Source of the DNA: UBA5066 sp048500275
Lineage (GTDB): Bacteria; Acidobacteriota; Thermoanaerobaculia; UBA5066
DNA: 64,000 bases
Assembly: GCA_048500275.1 (NCBI GenBank)
Contig: JASNYI010000003.1
Span: 248,001 to 312,000 of the forward strand
Direction of reading: 5' to 3'
A program made the position numbers and the translations under genes. The notes under the pieces were generated by a model. It did no database searches and was not told the DNA's origin. It saw only the letters and a program-made list of their open reading frames with translations. Of the stretch, positions 33,426 through 41,973 are shown one piece after another; positions within the stretch are counted from its first letter, which is position 1, and each line of letters begins with the position of its first letter.

Positions 33426-34616
33426 CTACACCGTGCCGTTCGCCGCGCAAGCCGTCTCCGGTGCTTCCGGCTTGCCCCCTCCGGGACCCTCCACGGCCTC
33501 GATCCGCCCCCCTCCCACGAGGAGCTCCGGCCTGTCCGGGTCGTAGAAGACGGCCGCCTGGCCCGGGGCCGCCGCCCTGACCGGCTCGTCGAAGACCAGC
33601 CGTGCCCCGCCCCCGCGCCTCACCCCGACCACGTCGGGCTCGAGGCACGCCGGGACGTCGGGGTGCCGGGACCTGATCCGGGCCAGGACCCTGAGGGACC
33701 TCCCCGCGGCCGGCGCGAGGAGGTTCACGTTCCTGAGGCGAAGCTCGCGCGACAGGACCTCGCCGTCGCCCCCGACGACGAGACGCCCCTCACCCGCCCG
33801 GATGCCGACGACGTAGAGCGGCTCGCCCGCCGCGACGCCCAGGCCCCGCCTCTGGCCGACGGTGAAACCCATCGTCCCCTCGTGGGCGCCCAGCTCGGTG
33901 CCATCGGTCCGTACGACGCGCCCGGGGCTCGCCGCCGGATGCCCAGGCAGGGCGAAGCCGAGCGCCTCGGCCTCCTTGCGAATGAACCCCGCGGGGCCGT
34001 CTCCGGCCGCCACGAAGCAGATCTCCTGGGAATCCGGCTTGTCCCAGTTGGGAAGCCCCGCCTCCCGGGCGATCTCACGCACCTCCGATTTCGTCAGCTC
34101 CCCGAGGGGGAAGCGGGCCCCGGCGAGCTGCTCCGGCGTGAGGTCGTAGAGGAAGTACGACTGGTCCTTCGCCGGATCTCGTCCCTTCAGCAGTCGCGCC
34201 TCGCCCGTGGCGGGGTCGGTCTCGATGCGCGCGTAGTGGCCTGTGGCGACCGCCTCGCAGCCGAGGGCCCGCGCGCGGCGGAAGAGGGAGTCGAACTTCA
34301 CGTCGGTGTTGCAGGCGAGGCACGGCACAGGGGTCTCGCCCGCGAGGTAAGAGGCCACGAAGGGCTTCACGACGGTCTCGAGAAACCGCTCGCGAAGGTC
34401 GAGGGTGTAGTGCGGGATCCCGATCGTCTCCGCCGCCCGCCGCGCCGTCCGGAGGTCGTCGAGCGTGCAGCAGCGCCCTTCCCCTGAGCCCGAACCGTCC
34501 CGGTCGTGGTCCCAGAGATGCATGGAGACCCCGATGACGGAGAGCCCCTGCCTGGCGAGGAGGAGGGCGGCGACCGACGAGTCGACGCCTCCCGACATGG
34601 CGACCGCGATCCGCAT
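33426..34616 (-). CDS. mnmA: tRNA-specific 2-thiouridylase MnmA
   Basis: Thiolates uridine-34 of Lys/Glu/Gln tRNAs using ATP and relayed persulfide sulfur. The 396-residue protein has the PP-loop AMSGGVDSSVAALLL, nucleophile C102 in LACNTDVKF, the second catalytic cysteine C200 in SQEICFV, and C-terminal beta-domains (TVGQRRGLGV). An extra C49-C50 pair and an Asp/Gly insertion lie near residue 45. ATG 34616 has no Shine-Dalgarno; a TAAACT box ends 9 nt upstream. It is divergent from phhB. Confidence 0.97.
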   Translation of the reverse strand: MRIAVAMSGGVDSSVAALLLARQGLSVIGVSMHLWDHDRDGSGSGEGRCCTLDDLRTARRAAETIGIPHYTLDLRERFLETVVKPFVASYLAGETPVPCLACNTDVKFDSLFRRARALGCEAVATGHYARIETDPATGEARLLKGRDPAKDQSYFLYDLTPEQLAGARFPLGELTKSEVREIAREAGLPNWDKPDSQEICFVAAGDGPAGFIRKEAEALGFALPGHPAASPGRVVRTDGTELGAHEGTMGFTVGQRRGLGVAAGEPLYVVGIRAGEGRLVVGGDGEVLSRELRLRNVNLLAPAAGRSLRVLARIRSRHPDVPACLEPDVVGVRRGGGARLVFDEPVRAAAPGQAAVFYDPDRPELLVGGGRIEAVEGPGGGKPEAPETACAANGTV

Positions 34617-34625
34617 AGACTTCGG

Positions 34626-34631
34626 AGTTTA
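34626..34631 (-). promoter_or_regulatory. mnmA: -10 box TAAACT next to mnmA
   Basis: TAAACTCCG, with 9 nt from the box to the mnmA ATG and no Shine-Dalgarno between. Matches the TAAACTCC in front of the AlkD-like gene. Confidence 0.45.
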
Positions 34632-34665
34632 CGTTCCGGGGCGTCGCCGCCCCCTGGAGGTCTCG

Positions 34666-34965
34666 ATGAGTCGTCCGACCCCCCTCTCGTCCGGCGAGAT
34701 CGCCGAGCGCCTTGAGTCCCTCCCCGGGTGGTCCCACGCCGACGGAGCCCTCCGGCGCGAATTCGTCTTCCCCGGGTTCCCGGAGGCTTTCGGGTTCATG
34801 ACACAGGTCGCGCTCGCGGCCGAGAAGATGGACCACCACCCCGACTGGTCGAACGTCTGGAACCGGGTCTGCGTGTCCCTTCGGACCCACGACGCGGGAG
34901 GCGTCACCGAGCTCGACTTCCGGCTCGCCGACGTGATGCAACGCCTGATGAAAAATGGGGAGTGA
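34666..34965 (+). CDS. phhB: Pterin-4a-carbinolamine dehydratase
   Basis: Dehydrates 4a-hydroxytetrahydrobiopterin to recycle the pterin cofactor. The 99-residue protein matches the family length and has the active-site motif EKMDHHPDWSNVWNRV (H57, H58) and the DFRLADVMQRL end. ATG 34666 has CTGGAGG 5 nt upstream. No aromatic amino acid hydroxylase is in the window, so another pterin-related role is possible. Confidence 0.93.
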   Translation: MSRPTPLSSGEIAERLESLPGWSHADGALRREFVFPGFPEAFGFMTQVALAAEKMDHHPDWSNVWNRVCVSLRTHDAGGVTELDFRLADVMQRLMKNGE

Positions 34966-34994
34966 GTCTGGTGCATTCGCATCAGCCCCGAGGG

Positions 34995-35004
34995 TAGAAT
35001 CCCC
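34995..35004 (+). promoter_or_regulatory. TAGAATCCCC element before the PAS-LuxR gene
   Basis: A TAGAAT -10-like box followed by CCCC, 11 nt from box to ATG 35012, with no Shine-Dalgarno. One of four exact TAGAATCCCC copies in the window. Confidence 0.5.
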
Positions 35005-35011
35005 GCGCGAA

Positions 35012-35677
35012 ATGGATGCTCTCGACAGCCACGAAGACCTCCTCGAGCTCCTCTCCAAGAGCGGCAAGGCGGTCTTCGCGATCGACTCTTCCGACCGGAT
35101 CGTCCTCTGGAACGCCGGGGCCGAGCGGCTGCTCGGGTATCCGGCCGCCGACGTCCTGGGCCGGAGCTGCCACCAGGCGATGTCCGGCCGCGACGTCTAC
35201 GGGAACCGGTACTGCTTCGGAGAGTGCCCGATCCTCCGCATGCGGGACCGGGGCGAGACAATCCAGCCCTTCGAGATCGTCCTGGAGTCGCGGGACGCGG
35301 GCCCGATGAGGCTCCGCTGCTCGATCCTCTCCATACCCGGCCAGCGCCCCGAGCTGACGACTCTCGTCCACATCCTGGCCGAGACGAACGGGGCACACCC
35401 CGACCCGGGGAACAGCTTCTCCCGCTTCTCCGGGCCCGTCCCCCACCCGGGCCTGACGCCGCTCCTCCCGCCCCGGCCGGCCTCGTCGCCCCTCACCAAG
35501 AGGGAGCGGGAAGTCCTCCGGCTCCTCTCGGAAGGGAAGAAGACCGAAGAGATGGGCGAACAGCTCTTCATCAGCGACGTCACCGTGAGGAACCACATCC
35601 AGAACATCCTCCGGAAGCTGAACGTCCACTCGAAGCTCGAAGCGGTCGTCTACGCCTACCAGAACCAGCTGCTCTGA
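35012..35677 (+). CDS. PAS domain - LuxR-type HTH transcriptional regulator
   Basis: The 221-residue protein has a PAS domain at about 10-120 (KAVFAIDSSDRIVLWNAGAERLLGYPAADVLGRSC) with C-containing segments RSCHQAM and NRYCFGECPILRM. A Pro-rich linker follows, then a LuxR/GerE HTH (LTKREREVLRLLSEGKKTEEMGEQLFISDVTVRNHIQNILRKLNVHSKLEAV). The three PAS cysteines could bind a metal, heme or cluster; that is speculative. I chose ATG 35012 over ATG 34955, which would overlap phhB. It lacks a receiver domain, so it senses through the PAS domain directly. Targets are unknown. Confidence 0.88.
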   Translation: MDALDSHEDLLELLSKSGKAVFAIDSSDRIVLWNAGAERLLGYPAADVLGRSCHQAMSGRDVYGNRYCFGECPILRMRDRGETIQPFEIVLESRDAGPMRLRCSILSIPGQRPELTTLVHILAETNGAHPDPGNSFSRFSGPVPHPGLTPLLPPRPASSPLTKREREVLRLLSEGKKTEEMGEQLFISDVTVRNHIQNILRKLNVHSKLEAVVYAYQNQLL

Positions 35678-35695
35678 GCTGCCCCCGCGGGGGGG

Positions 35696-35714
35696 GCTGC
35701 GCATTCGGCGCAGC
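35696..35714 (+). terminator. Hairpin downstream of the PAS-LuxR gene
   Basis: GCTGCGC, loop ATTCG, GCGCAGC, 18 nt after the stop. No U-tract. It is the first of several inverted repeats in the 198-bp gap before the convergent secreted-protein gene. Confidence 0.45.
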
Positions 35715-35785
35715 GGCCGGACCCCCGGACTCCCTTCGACCCGGCCCTGCCGCCCTCCCGGTCCTTCGAGGGGGCCGCGAGTCTC

Positions 35786-35805
35786 CGCCGGCGTCGACGC
35801 CGGCG
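35786..35805. repeat. 20-bp perfect palindrome
   Basis: CGCCGGCGTC followed by its exact reverse complement, centred on TCGA, in the gap between two convergent genes. It could be a protein-binding site or part of the termination region. The GC richness lowers its significance. Confidence 0.45.
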
Positions 35806-35811
35806 AACGGC

Positions 35812-35839
35812 GAGGGCGGCGAGTCTCCCCGCCGCCCTC
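35812..35839. terminator. Bidirectional hairpin, 10-bp stem
   Basis: GAGGGCGGCG, 8-nt loop, CGCCGCCCTC, 36 nt after the stop of the minus-strand gene at 35876. There is no strong T-run, but the stem is very stable. Probably ends transcripts from both sides. Confidence 0.5.
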
Positions 35840-35875
35840 TCTTCCCGGGCCCCGACGCCCTCGGGCGAACCGGGC

Positions 35876-36460
35876 CTACTTCCCCTTCTCGAGAGACTTG
35901 ACGACGTCCTCCAGGCCGTTCTCGATCGCGTCGCGGACCGTGGAGCCGCGCGACTTGTGGCGGATCTGGAAAACGGTCTTCCCCGACGAGTCCTTCCCGA
36001 TCAGCTCCTGGACGGCCCCCGGGTTGGCGTACCAGCCGCCCCAGAAGCGGGCCGCGCCGCTCGGCTCCCAGGCGTGGACGACGTGCCCCTCGATCGTCAG
36101 GTCCGCCTTCCCCTTGTCGACGAGCTCCCAGCCGAGCTTCCCGGACTTCTGGATCCACTGGTCGGCGTACTCCTTGCCGTAGTCGACGGCCCGCTTGGCC
36201 TCCTTGTCCTTCTCGTTGAAGGAGAACTCCTTGACGAGCACGGTCTTGTACGTGCCCGCGGAGTAGCCGTCGAAGTAGACCCAGTCGGCCTCTTTTCCCT
36301 TCTCCAGCTTGTCGTAGTCCTTGAGCCACTCGGTCGGCTCGTCCTTCTCCTTCGAGGCGTCGTCGTCGACGAACCTCTTCTCGGCGGCGGCGGGAAAGGC
36401 GACGAGCGCCGCGAGGAGGACGAGGGCGTGTACGCGCAGCGTGTGCACTTGATGTCTCAT
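35876..36460 (-). CDS. Secreted protein of unknown function (possibly DUF4410-like)
   Basis: The 194-residue product has a signal peptide (LRVHALVLLAALVAFPAAAEKRF) with an AAA-type cleavage site. The mature protein is Lys/Asp/Glu-rich, and WVYFDGYSAGTYKTVLVKEFSFNEKD, KADLTIEGHVVHAW, GGWYANPGAVQELIG and FQIRHKSRGSTVRDAIENGLEDVV recall DUF4410-type periplasmic proteins. I am not confident of the family. Its base composition and lysine use (about 15 %) are lower-GC than its neighbours. The ATG has AGGAG about 10 nt upstream. Confidence 0.65.
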   Translation of the reverse strand: MRHQVHTLRVHALVLLAALVAFPAAAEKRFVDDDASKEKDEPTEWLKDYDKLEKGKEADWVYFDGYSAGTYKTVLVKEFSFNEKDKEAKRAVDYGKEYADQWIQKSGKLGWELVDKGKADLTIEGHVVHAWEPSGAARFWGGWYANPGAVQELIGKDSSGKTVFQIRHKSRGSTVRDAIENGLEDVVKSLEKGK

Positions 36461-36498
36461 GGTGCGGATGCTCCTTCAGCCAACCTGGATTTTCGGTG

Positions 36499-36504
36499 AT
36501 CTTA
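36499..36504 (-). promoter_or_regulatory. Possible -10 box TAAGAT for the secreted-protein gene
   Basis: TAAGAT on the minus strand, 38 nt before ATG 36460. No classical -35 is seen; GGAAAG lies upstream. Confidence 0.35.
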
Positions 36505-36557
36505 GCAACACGAACGGCGCTTTCCGGGCCGGCCGTCCGCCCGGCTCGCCGGGCACG

Positions 36558-36567
36558 TAGAATCCCC
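36558..36567 (+). promoter_or_regulatory. TAGAATCCCC element before the alkaline-phosphatase family gene
   Basis: TAGAATCCCCGCGC shares 14 bases with the element at 34995. It lies 38 nt (from the TAGAAT box) before ATG 36602 and probably serves as the -10. Confidence 0.45.
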
Positions 36568-36601
36568 GCGCCCGCCCGCCCGCGGCCGCCTCGGGAAAAG
36601 A

Positions 36602-38383
36602 ATGAAAAAGCTGCGCGCCTCCAGCCTCCTCCTCGGCCTCTCTCTCGTCGTCTCGTTCTTCGCCCTCGCCCAGGCGGCACGGCGGGAAGCCTCCGCCCCT
36701 CCGGCCCGCTCGCCGAAGCTGGCGGTCCTCGTCTCGATCGACGGGCTCCAGATGAAGCGCCTGCTCGACTACCGGCCCCACTTCGTCGCCGGGCTGAAGA
36801 GGCTCCTCGACGAGGGGCACGTCGAGCGCAACACGCACTACGCCCACCTCAACACCGAGACCGGCCCCGGCCACGCCTCCCTCGGGACCGGCGCCCCGCC
36901 CCGAGTGACCGGGATCGTCGCGAACCGCTGGTTCGAGCCGCGCGAGGACGGGTCCTTGCGCCCCGTCTACTGTACCGACCAGGAGCACCTCGACCCCGCG
37001 ACCGGGAACACCGTGTTCATTCCCGGGCCGAAGAACCTGCGCATCCCGACCCTCGGCGACCGGCTTCTCGACCGTTATCCCGCGGCCCGGGTCGTCTCGC
37101 TTTCCGGCAAGGACCGGGCGGCGATCTTCCTGGCGGGGAAACGGCGCGAGCACGCCGTCTACTGGTGGAGCCAGGAGACGGGCCAGTTCGTCACCTCCCC
37201 GGCCTACGACGCGACGTCGCCGGGCGGCTCGGAGGTCGCCAGGGTCGTCGCGCGCTTCAACCGGACGCGGGCCGGGGGCCACCTCCCGCGCCGTCTCGGC
37301 CTCAACTGGCGGAAGATGGCGGACGCCGCCGTTCCAGGCGGGCCGCTGGCGCCCTCGGCGCTCCCCGTGCCGGCCTTCGAGATGAGGCCGTTCCAGATCC
37401 CGGTCAACGGCCTCGGCTGGGAAAAGGACCTGTCGCTCGCGGCGAACGGCTACTTCCACGGCATCTACTACAGCCCCTTCGTCGACGAGCTCACGATGGA
37501 CCTCGTGCTCGACGTCCTCGCCTCGAAGGACCTGGAGCTCGGCCACGAGGCGCAGCCGGACATCCTCTCGATCGGCCTCTCGGCCCAGGACACCGTCTCG
37601 CACGCCTACGGCGCCGAGTCCGAGGAGAACCTCGACACCCTCCGGCGCCTCGACGTCCAGCTCGGCCGCCTCTTCGAGACCCTCGACCGCAAGTACCCGG
37701 CGGGGAAGGTCGTCGTCGCCCTCTCCTCCGACCACGGCTTCCAGACGATCCCCGAGCGCGAGGCCCGGGTCGACAAGACGTTCACCGGCGGACGGATCCT
37801 GACCGGCCGGGGCGCCGTGACGAACTTCGTCGCGCGCCTGAACCGCTACCTCTGCGAGGAGCTCTGCCTGCCGTTCGACCAGAAGCCCGTCTTCGGCAAC
37901 GAGGGCTTCGACCTGACGTACAACCGCCCGGCCTTCCCCGCGATGCTCACCGTCGCCGGGCCGTGCGGAGAGGCGGGACGCCCCGTGACGGCCGCCGACG
38001 TCGACCGCGTCCTCCCGGGCGCCATCGCCCGCCTCCACCACGAGGAGTTCCGGATGGTGCTCCTCTCCTCGCAGCGAGAGAGCTGGGACCCCGGCGACCC
38101 GGACGTCGCTTTCGCCCTGAACGACACCGACCCGGTCCGGTCGGGCGACGCGATCCTCATCCCGCGCCGGGGAGTCATCCTCTACCCCGATCCGAGGGGG
38201 AGCACCCACGGCTCCCACTATGACTACGACACGCACGTGCCGCTGGTCTTCTGGGGGGACGGCGTGAGGGCCGGGGTTTCCGACGCGGCCCGGACTCCCT
38301 ACGACCTCGCTCCGACCGTCGGGAGCCTCCTGGGGGTCTCGCTCCCCGACGCCGTCGGCAAAGCGATCGAGCTGCCGCGGTAG
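36602..38383 (+). CDS. Secreted alkaline phosphatase superfamily enzyme (PafA/NPP-type)
   Basis: The 593-residue product has a signal peptide (SSLLLGLSLVVSFFALAQA) and a metal-dependent phosphatase/phosphodiesterase fold. Metal ligands and nucleophile are recognisable: VLVSIDGL (first Asp), NTETGPGHASLGTGAPP (Thr nucleophile), DILSIGLSAQDTVSHAYG and ALSSDHGFQ. The C-terminal HGSHYDYDTHVPLVFWGDGV contains the late His ligand. This pattern fits PafA-like phosphatases and nucleotide pyrophosphatase/phosphodiesterases; mono- versus diesterase activity cannot be decided by eye. It probably acts in the periplasm, possibly in phosphate scavenging. Confidence 0.9.
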   Translation: MKKLRASSLLLGLSLVVSFFALAQAARREASAPPARSPKLAVLVSIDGLQMKRLLDYRPHFVAGLKRLLDEGHVERNTHYAHLNTETGPGHASLGTGAPPRVTGIVANRWFEPREDGSLRPVYCTDQEHLDPATGNTVFIPGPKNLRIPTLGDRLLDRYPAARVVSLSGKDRAAIFLAGKRREHAVYWWSQETGQFVTSPAYDATSPGGSEVARVVARFNRTRAGGHLPRRLGLNWRKMADAAVPGGPLAPSALPVPAFEMRPFQIPVNGLGWEKDLSLAANGYFHGIYYSPFVDELTMDLVLDVLASKDLELGHEAQPDILSIGLSAQDTVSHAYGAESEENLDTLRRLDVQLGRLFETLDRKYPAGKVVVALSSDHGFQTIPEREARVDKTFTGGRILTGRGAVTNFVARLNRYLCEELCLPFDQKPVFGNEGFDLTYNRPAFPAMLTVAGPCGEAGRPVTAADVDRVLPGAIARLHHEEFRMVLLSSQRESWDPGDPDVAFALNDTDPVRSGDAILIPRRGVILYPDPRGSTHGSHYDYDTHVPLVFWGDGVRAGVSDAARTPYDLAPTVGSLLGVSLPDAVGKAIELPR

Positions 38384-38405
38384 GCCTCGCGCGCCGGGCG
38401 GGCCG

Positions 38406-38411
38406 CACAAT
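38406..38411 (+). promoter_or_regulatory. -10 box CACAAT next to the RsmH start
   Basis: CACAAT, then CCGGGCC, then ATG 38419: 7 nt from box to start and no Shine-Dalgarno, as for a leaderless transcript. Confidence 0.4.
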
Positions 38412-38418
38412 CCGGGCC

Positions 38419-39489
38419 ATGGACGAGCCCGTTCGCCGCAGGCGCCCGAGGTATCCCGGCCGCAACCCGCGGCGGTTCGGGGAGAAGTACAAGGAGAGGG
38501 ACCCCGTGCGATTCCCGGAGACGGTCGCGAAGGTCGTCGCCTCCGGGAAGACTCCCGCCGGGACGCATCGCCCGGTCCTCGTTGCCGAGGTCCTCGAGGC
38601 GCTTCGCCCCGAGCCGGGGCTCGTCGCTCTCGACGCGACGCTCGGCTTCGGCGGGCACGCGGCCGAGCTCCTCCCCCGCCTCCTGCCGGGGGGTCGCCTC
38701 GTCGGCCTCGACGCGGACCCCGTCGAGCTGCCCGGGGCGGAGGCGCGCCTCCGTGCGCTCGGTTTCGGCGAGGACGCCCTCACCGTCCGGCGGTCGAGCT
38801 TCGCCGGACTGCCGAAGGTCCTCGCCGAGCTGGGACTTCCCTCCGTCGACCTCGTCCTCGCCGACCTGGGCGTCTCCTCGATGCAGCTCGACGACCCCGC
38901 GCGGGGCTTCACGTTCCGCGAGGACGGCCCCCTCGACATGCGGATGAACCCGTCACGCGGGCTCTCCGCCGCGCAGCTCCTCTCGCGACTCTCCGAGGAG
39001 CGCCTCGCGGCGATCCTGCGCGAGAGCGCCGACGAGCCGCACGCCGAGGAGATCGCGCACGCCCTCGTCTCCGCGCGTGCCCGGGCTCCGGTCGCGACGA
39101 CCCTCGCGCTCGCCGCGGCCGTCCGGGAGGGCCTCGCGGCGCTGCCGGAGCGTGTCCGCGCCGAGGAGGGCGACGACCCGGTCCGTCGGACCTTCCAGGC
39201 GCTCCGGATCGAGGTGAACGACGAGCTCGGGGCCCTTCGTACGTTCCTCGCCTCTCTCCCCTCGTGCCTCGCCCCGGGGGGCAGGGTCGCGATCCTGACG
39301 TTTCACTCCGGCGAGGACCGACTCGTGAAGAAGGCGTTCCAGGCGGGGGCCAGGGAGGGCCTCTACCCGGCCTGGTCCCGCGAGCCGGTCCGCCCCGGCG
39401 CCGAGGAGCTGCGTGCCAACCCGCGCTCGCGCCCCGCGAAGCTGCGATGGGCTCTCCGCGCGGGGACGGCGGACGGCCCCGCGTCATAA
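38419..39489 (+). CDS. rsmH: RsmH-family 16S rRNA (cytosine-N4) methyltransferase, N-terminally extended type
   Basis: The 356-residue SAM-dependent enzyme carries the MraW/RsmH landmarks: HRPVLVAEVLEAL, DATLGFGGHAAELLP (canonical form is DGTLGGGGH), ADLGVSSMQLDDPARGFTF, DGPLDMRMNPSRG, FQALRIEVNDELGAL and TFHSGEDRLVKKAF. About 48 extra N-terminal residues (RRRRPRYPGRNPRRFGEKYKE) and the modified motif I mark a divergent subtype. It is not in a dcw cluster: no mraZ, ftsL or ftsI is nearby. It may be the only m4C1402 enzyme or a paralogue of a dcw-encoded copy elsewhere. Confidence 0.88.
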   Translation: MDEPVRRRRPRYPGRNPRRFGEKYKERDPVRFPETVAKVVASGKTPAGTHRPVLVAEVLEALRPEPGLVALDATLGFGGHAAELLPRLLPGGRLVGLDADPVELPGAEARLRALGFGEDALTVRRSSFAGLPKVLAELGLPSVDLVLADLGVSSMQLDDPARGFTFREDGPLDMRMNPSRGLSAAQLLSRLSEERLAAILRESADEPHAEEIAHALVSARARAPVATTLALAAAVREGLAALPERVRAEEGDDPVRRTFQALRIEVNDELGALRTFLASLPSCLAPGGRVAILTFHSGEDRLVKKAFQAGAREGLYPAWSREPVRPGAEELRANPRSRPAKLRWALRAGTADGPAS

Positions 39490-39492
39490 GAT
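39487..39492 (+). promoter_or_regulatory. -10 box TAAGAT next to the transsulfuration gene
   Basis: TAAGAT overlaps the rsmH stop codon and ends 6 nt before ATG 39499, with CTCCCC between and no Shine-Dalgarno. Confidence 0.45.
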
Positions 39493-39498
39493 CTCCCC

Positions 39499-40836
39499 AT
39501 GCTGACTGCAGAGTGCGCGACCCCGAAGACCCTTCTCGGAACGGCCCGCTGGGACTGGTGGGACTGGTGGCTCGACCGCAAGGCCCGCTGGGTCCGCGAC
39601 GACGTCAAGCAGCTCGACGAGGGGGTCTTCCGGACCCTCGCCGCCGGGACCGGCCTCCCGGCGATCCATCAGCGTTCCACGTTCGCCTTCAAGGACGTGA
39701 GGGACGGCGCCGACCGCTTCCTCGGGATGGCCAAGGGGGGCGAGCGCCCTTACGCCCGCATCTACACGCGCCTCGGCAACCCGACGACCGAGTACCTCGA
39801 GCGGGTCCTCTTCCAGCTCGAGGCGCACCACGTCATCGAGAAGGCCCTCGCGGTGGACGAGAAGGAGCCGACGATCGGCGCCCTGACCTTCGGCTCGGGG
39901 ATGGGGGCGATCTCCACGCTCGCACTCGCCGTCTGCCGCTCGGGCGACGCGATCCTCGCCGGGAACGTCTACGGCTGCACCGACAGCCTCTTCCGGGGGC
40001 TGGGCAAGTTCGGGGTCGAGGCGGTCTTCTGCGACATGGGGAGCGTCACGGCCGTCGAGAAGGCGTTCGACGACCACCCGAACATCGCCATGGTCTTCCT
40101 CGAATCGCCCGAGAACCCGACGCTCCGCATCGCCGACATCGAGGCGATCTCCCGCCTCACCGAGCCGCGGGGGATTCTCCTCGTCGTCGACAACACCTTC
40201 TGCTCGCCCTACCTGCAGCAGCCGTTCCGCCTCGGGGCCGACCTCGTCATGCACTCCCTGACGAAGTTCGTCAACGGCCACTCGACGTCGGTGGGCGGCG
40301 CGCTGCTCGGGCCCTTCCGCTTCATGAAGACCGACTTCTTCCCCTGGTACAAGGACGTCGGCGCCACCCCTTCCCCGTTCGACTCGTGGCTCAACGGCAT
40401 GACGGTCCAGAGCCTCGCGCCGCGCGAGGCGCAGCAGAGCGAGACGGCCCTCGCGATCGCCCGCTTCCTCTCGACCCACCCGAAGGTCGCCGCGGTCGCC
40501 TACCCCGGCCTCCCCGACTTCCCGCAGGCCGACCTCGTGCGGCGCCAGATGCGTTCCGGCGGCGCGATCCTCACGTTCGAGGTGAAGGGGGGCGTCGCCG
40601 CGGGCGAGACCGTCATGAACTACTTCGGCCGAAAGGACACGCCGATGGAGCTCGCGGTCTCCCTCGGCTCGTGCATCACCTACATCCAGCACCCCGCGTC
40701 CATGACGCACGCCGTCGTCCCCGAGGCCGACCGGCTCGCGCGCGGCATCACGCCCGGCCTCATCCGACTGTCGGTCGGCGTGGAGGGGGCGGCCGTCCTG
40801 ATCGAGCACCTCGGGCGGGCGCTCGACCTGACCTGA
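39499..40836 (+). CDS. PLP-dependent transsulfuration enzyme (Cys/Met metabolism family)
   Basis: The 445-residue protein is a fold-type I PLP enzyme of the cystathionine gamma-synthase/gamma-lyase group. Marks are YTRLGNPTTEYLE, the FGSGMGAISTL phosphate loop, VVDNTFCSPYLQQPF (D231), the Schiff-base lysine K256 in HSLTKFVNGHS, and a C-terminal ITPGLIRLSVGVE. A 50-residue N-terminal extension (WDWWDWWLDRKARW) and an insertion near 80 (MAKGGERPYARI) are unusual. Methionine gamma-lyase, cystathionine lyase or O-acylhomoserine sulfhydrylase are all possible. pfkA follows after 17 nt. Confidence 0.9.
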   Translation: MLTAECATPKTLLGTARWDWWDWWLDRKARWVRDDVKQLDEGVFRTLAAGTGLPAIHQRSTFAFKDVRDGADRFLGMAKGGERPYARIYTRLGNPTTEYLERVLFQLEAHHVIEKALAVDEKEPTIGALTFGSGMGAISTLALAVCRSGDAILAGNVYGCTDSLFRGLGKFGVEAVFCDMGSVTAVEKAFDDHPNIAMVFLESPENPTLRIADIEAISRLTEPRGILLVVDNTFCSPYLQQPFRLGADLVMHSLTKFVNGHSTSVGGALLGPFRFMKTDFFPWYKDVGATPSPFDSWLNGMTVQSLAPREAQQSETALAIARFLSTHPKVAAVAYPGLPDFPQADLVRRQMRSGGAILTFEVKGGVAAGETVMNYFGRKDTPMELAVSLGSCITYIQHPASMTHAVVPEADRLARGITPGLIRLSVGVEGAAVLIEHLGRALDLT

Positions 40837-40853
40837 GGAACGGAGGGGCGACG

Positions 40854-41960
<1,107 letters not shown>

Positions 41961-41973
41961 CCGGCCCGCGGCG

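Noticed and set aside
34955..35011. Upstream ATG at 34955 for the PAS-LuxR gene
   Set aside because: It overlaps phhB, has no Shine-Dalgarno and adds 19 non-conserved residues; ATG 35012 after the TAGAAT box is preferred.
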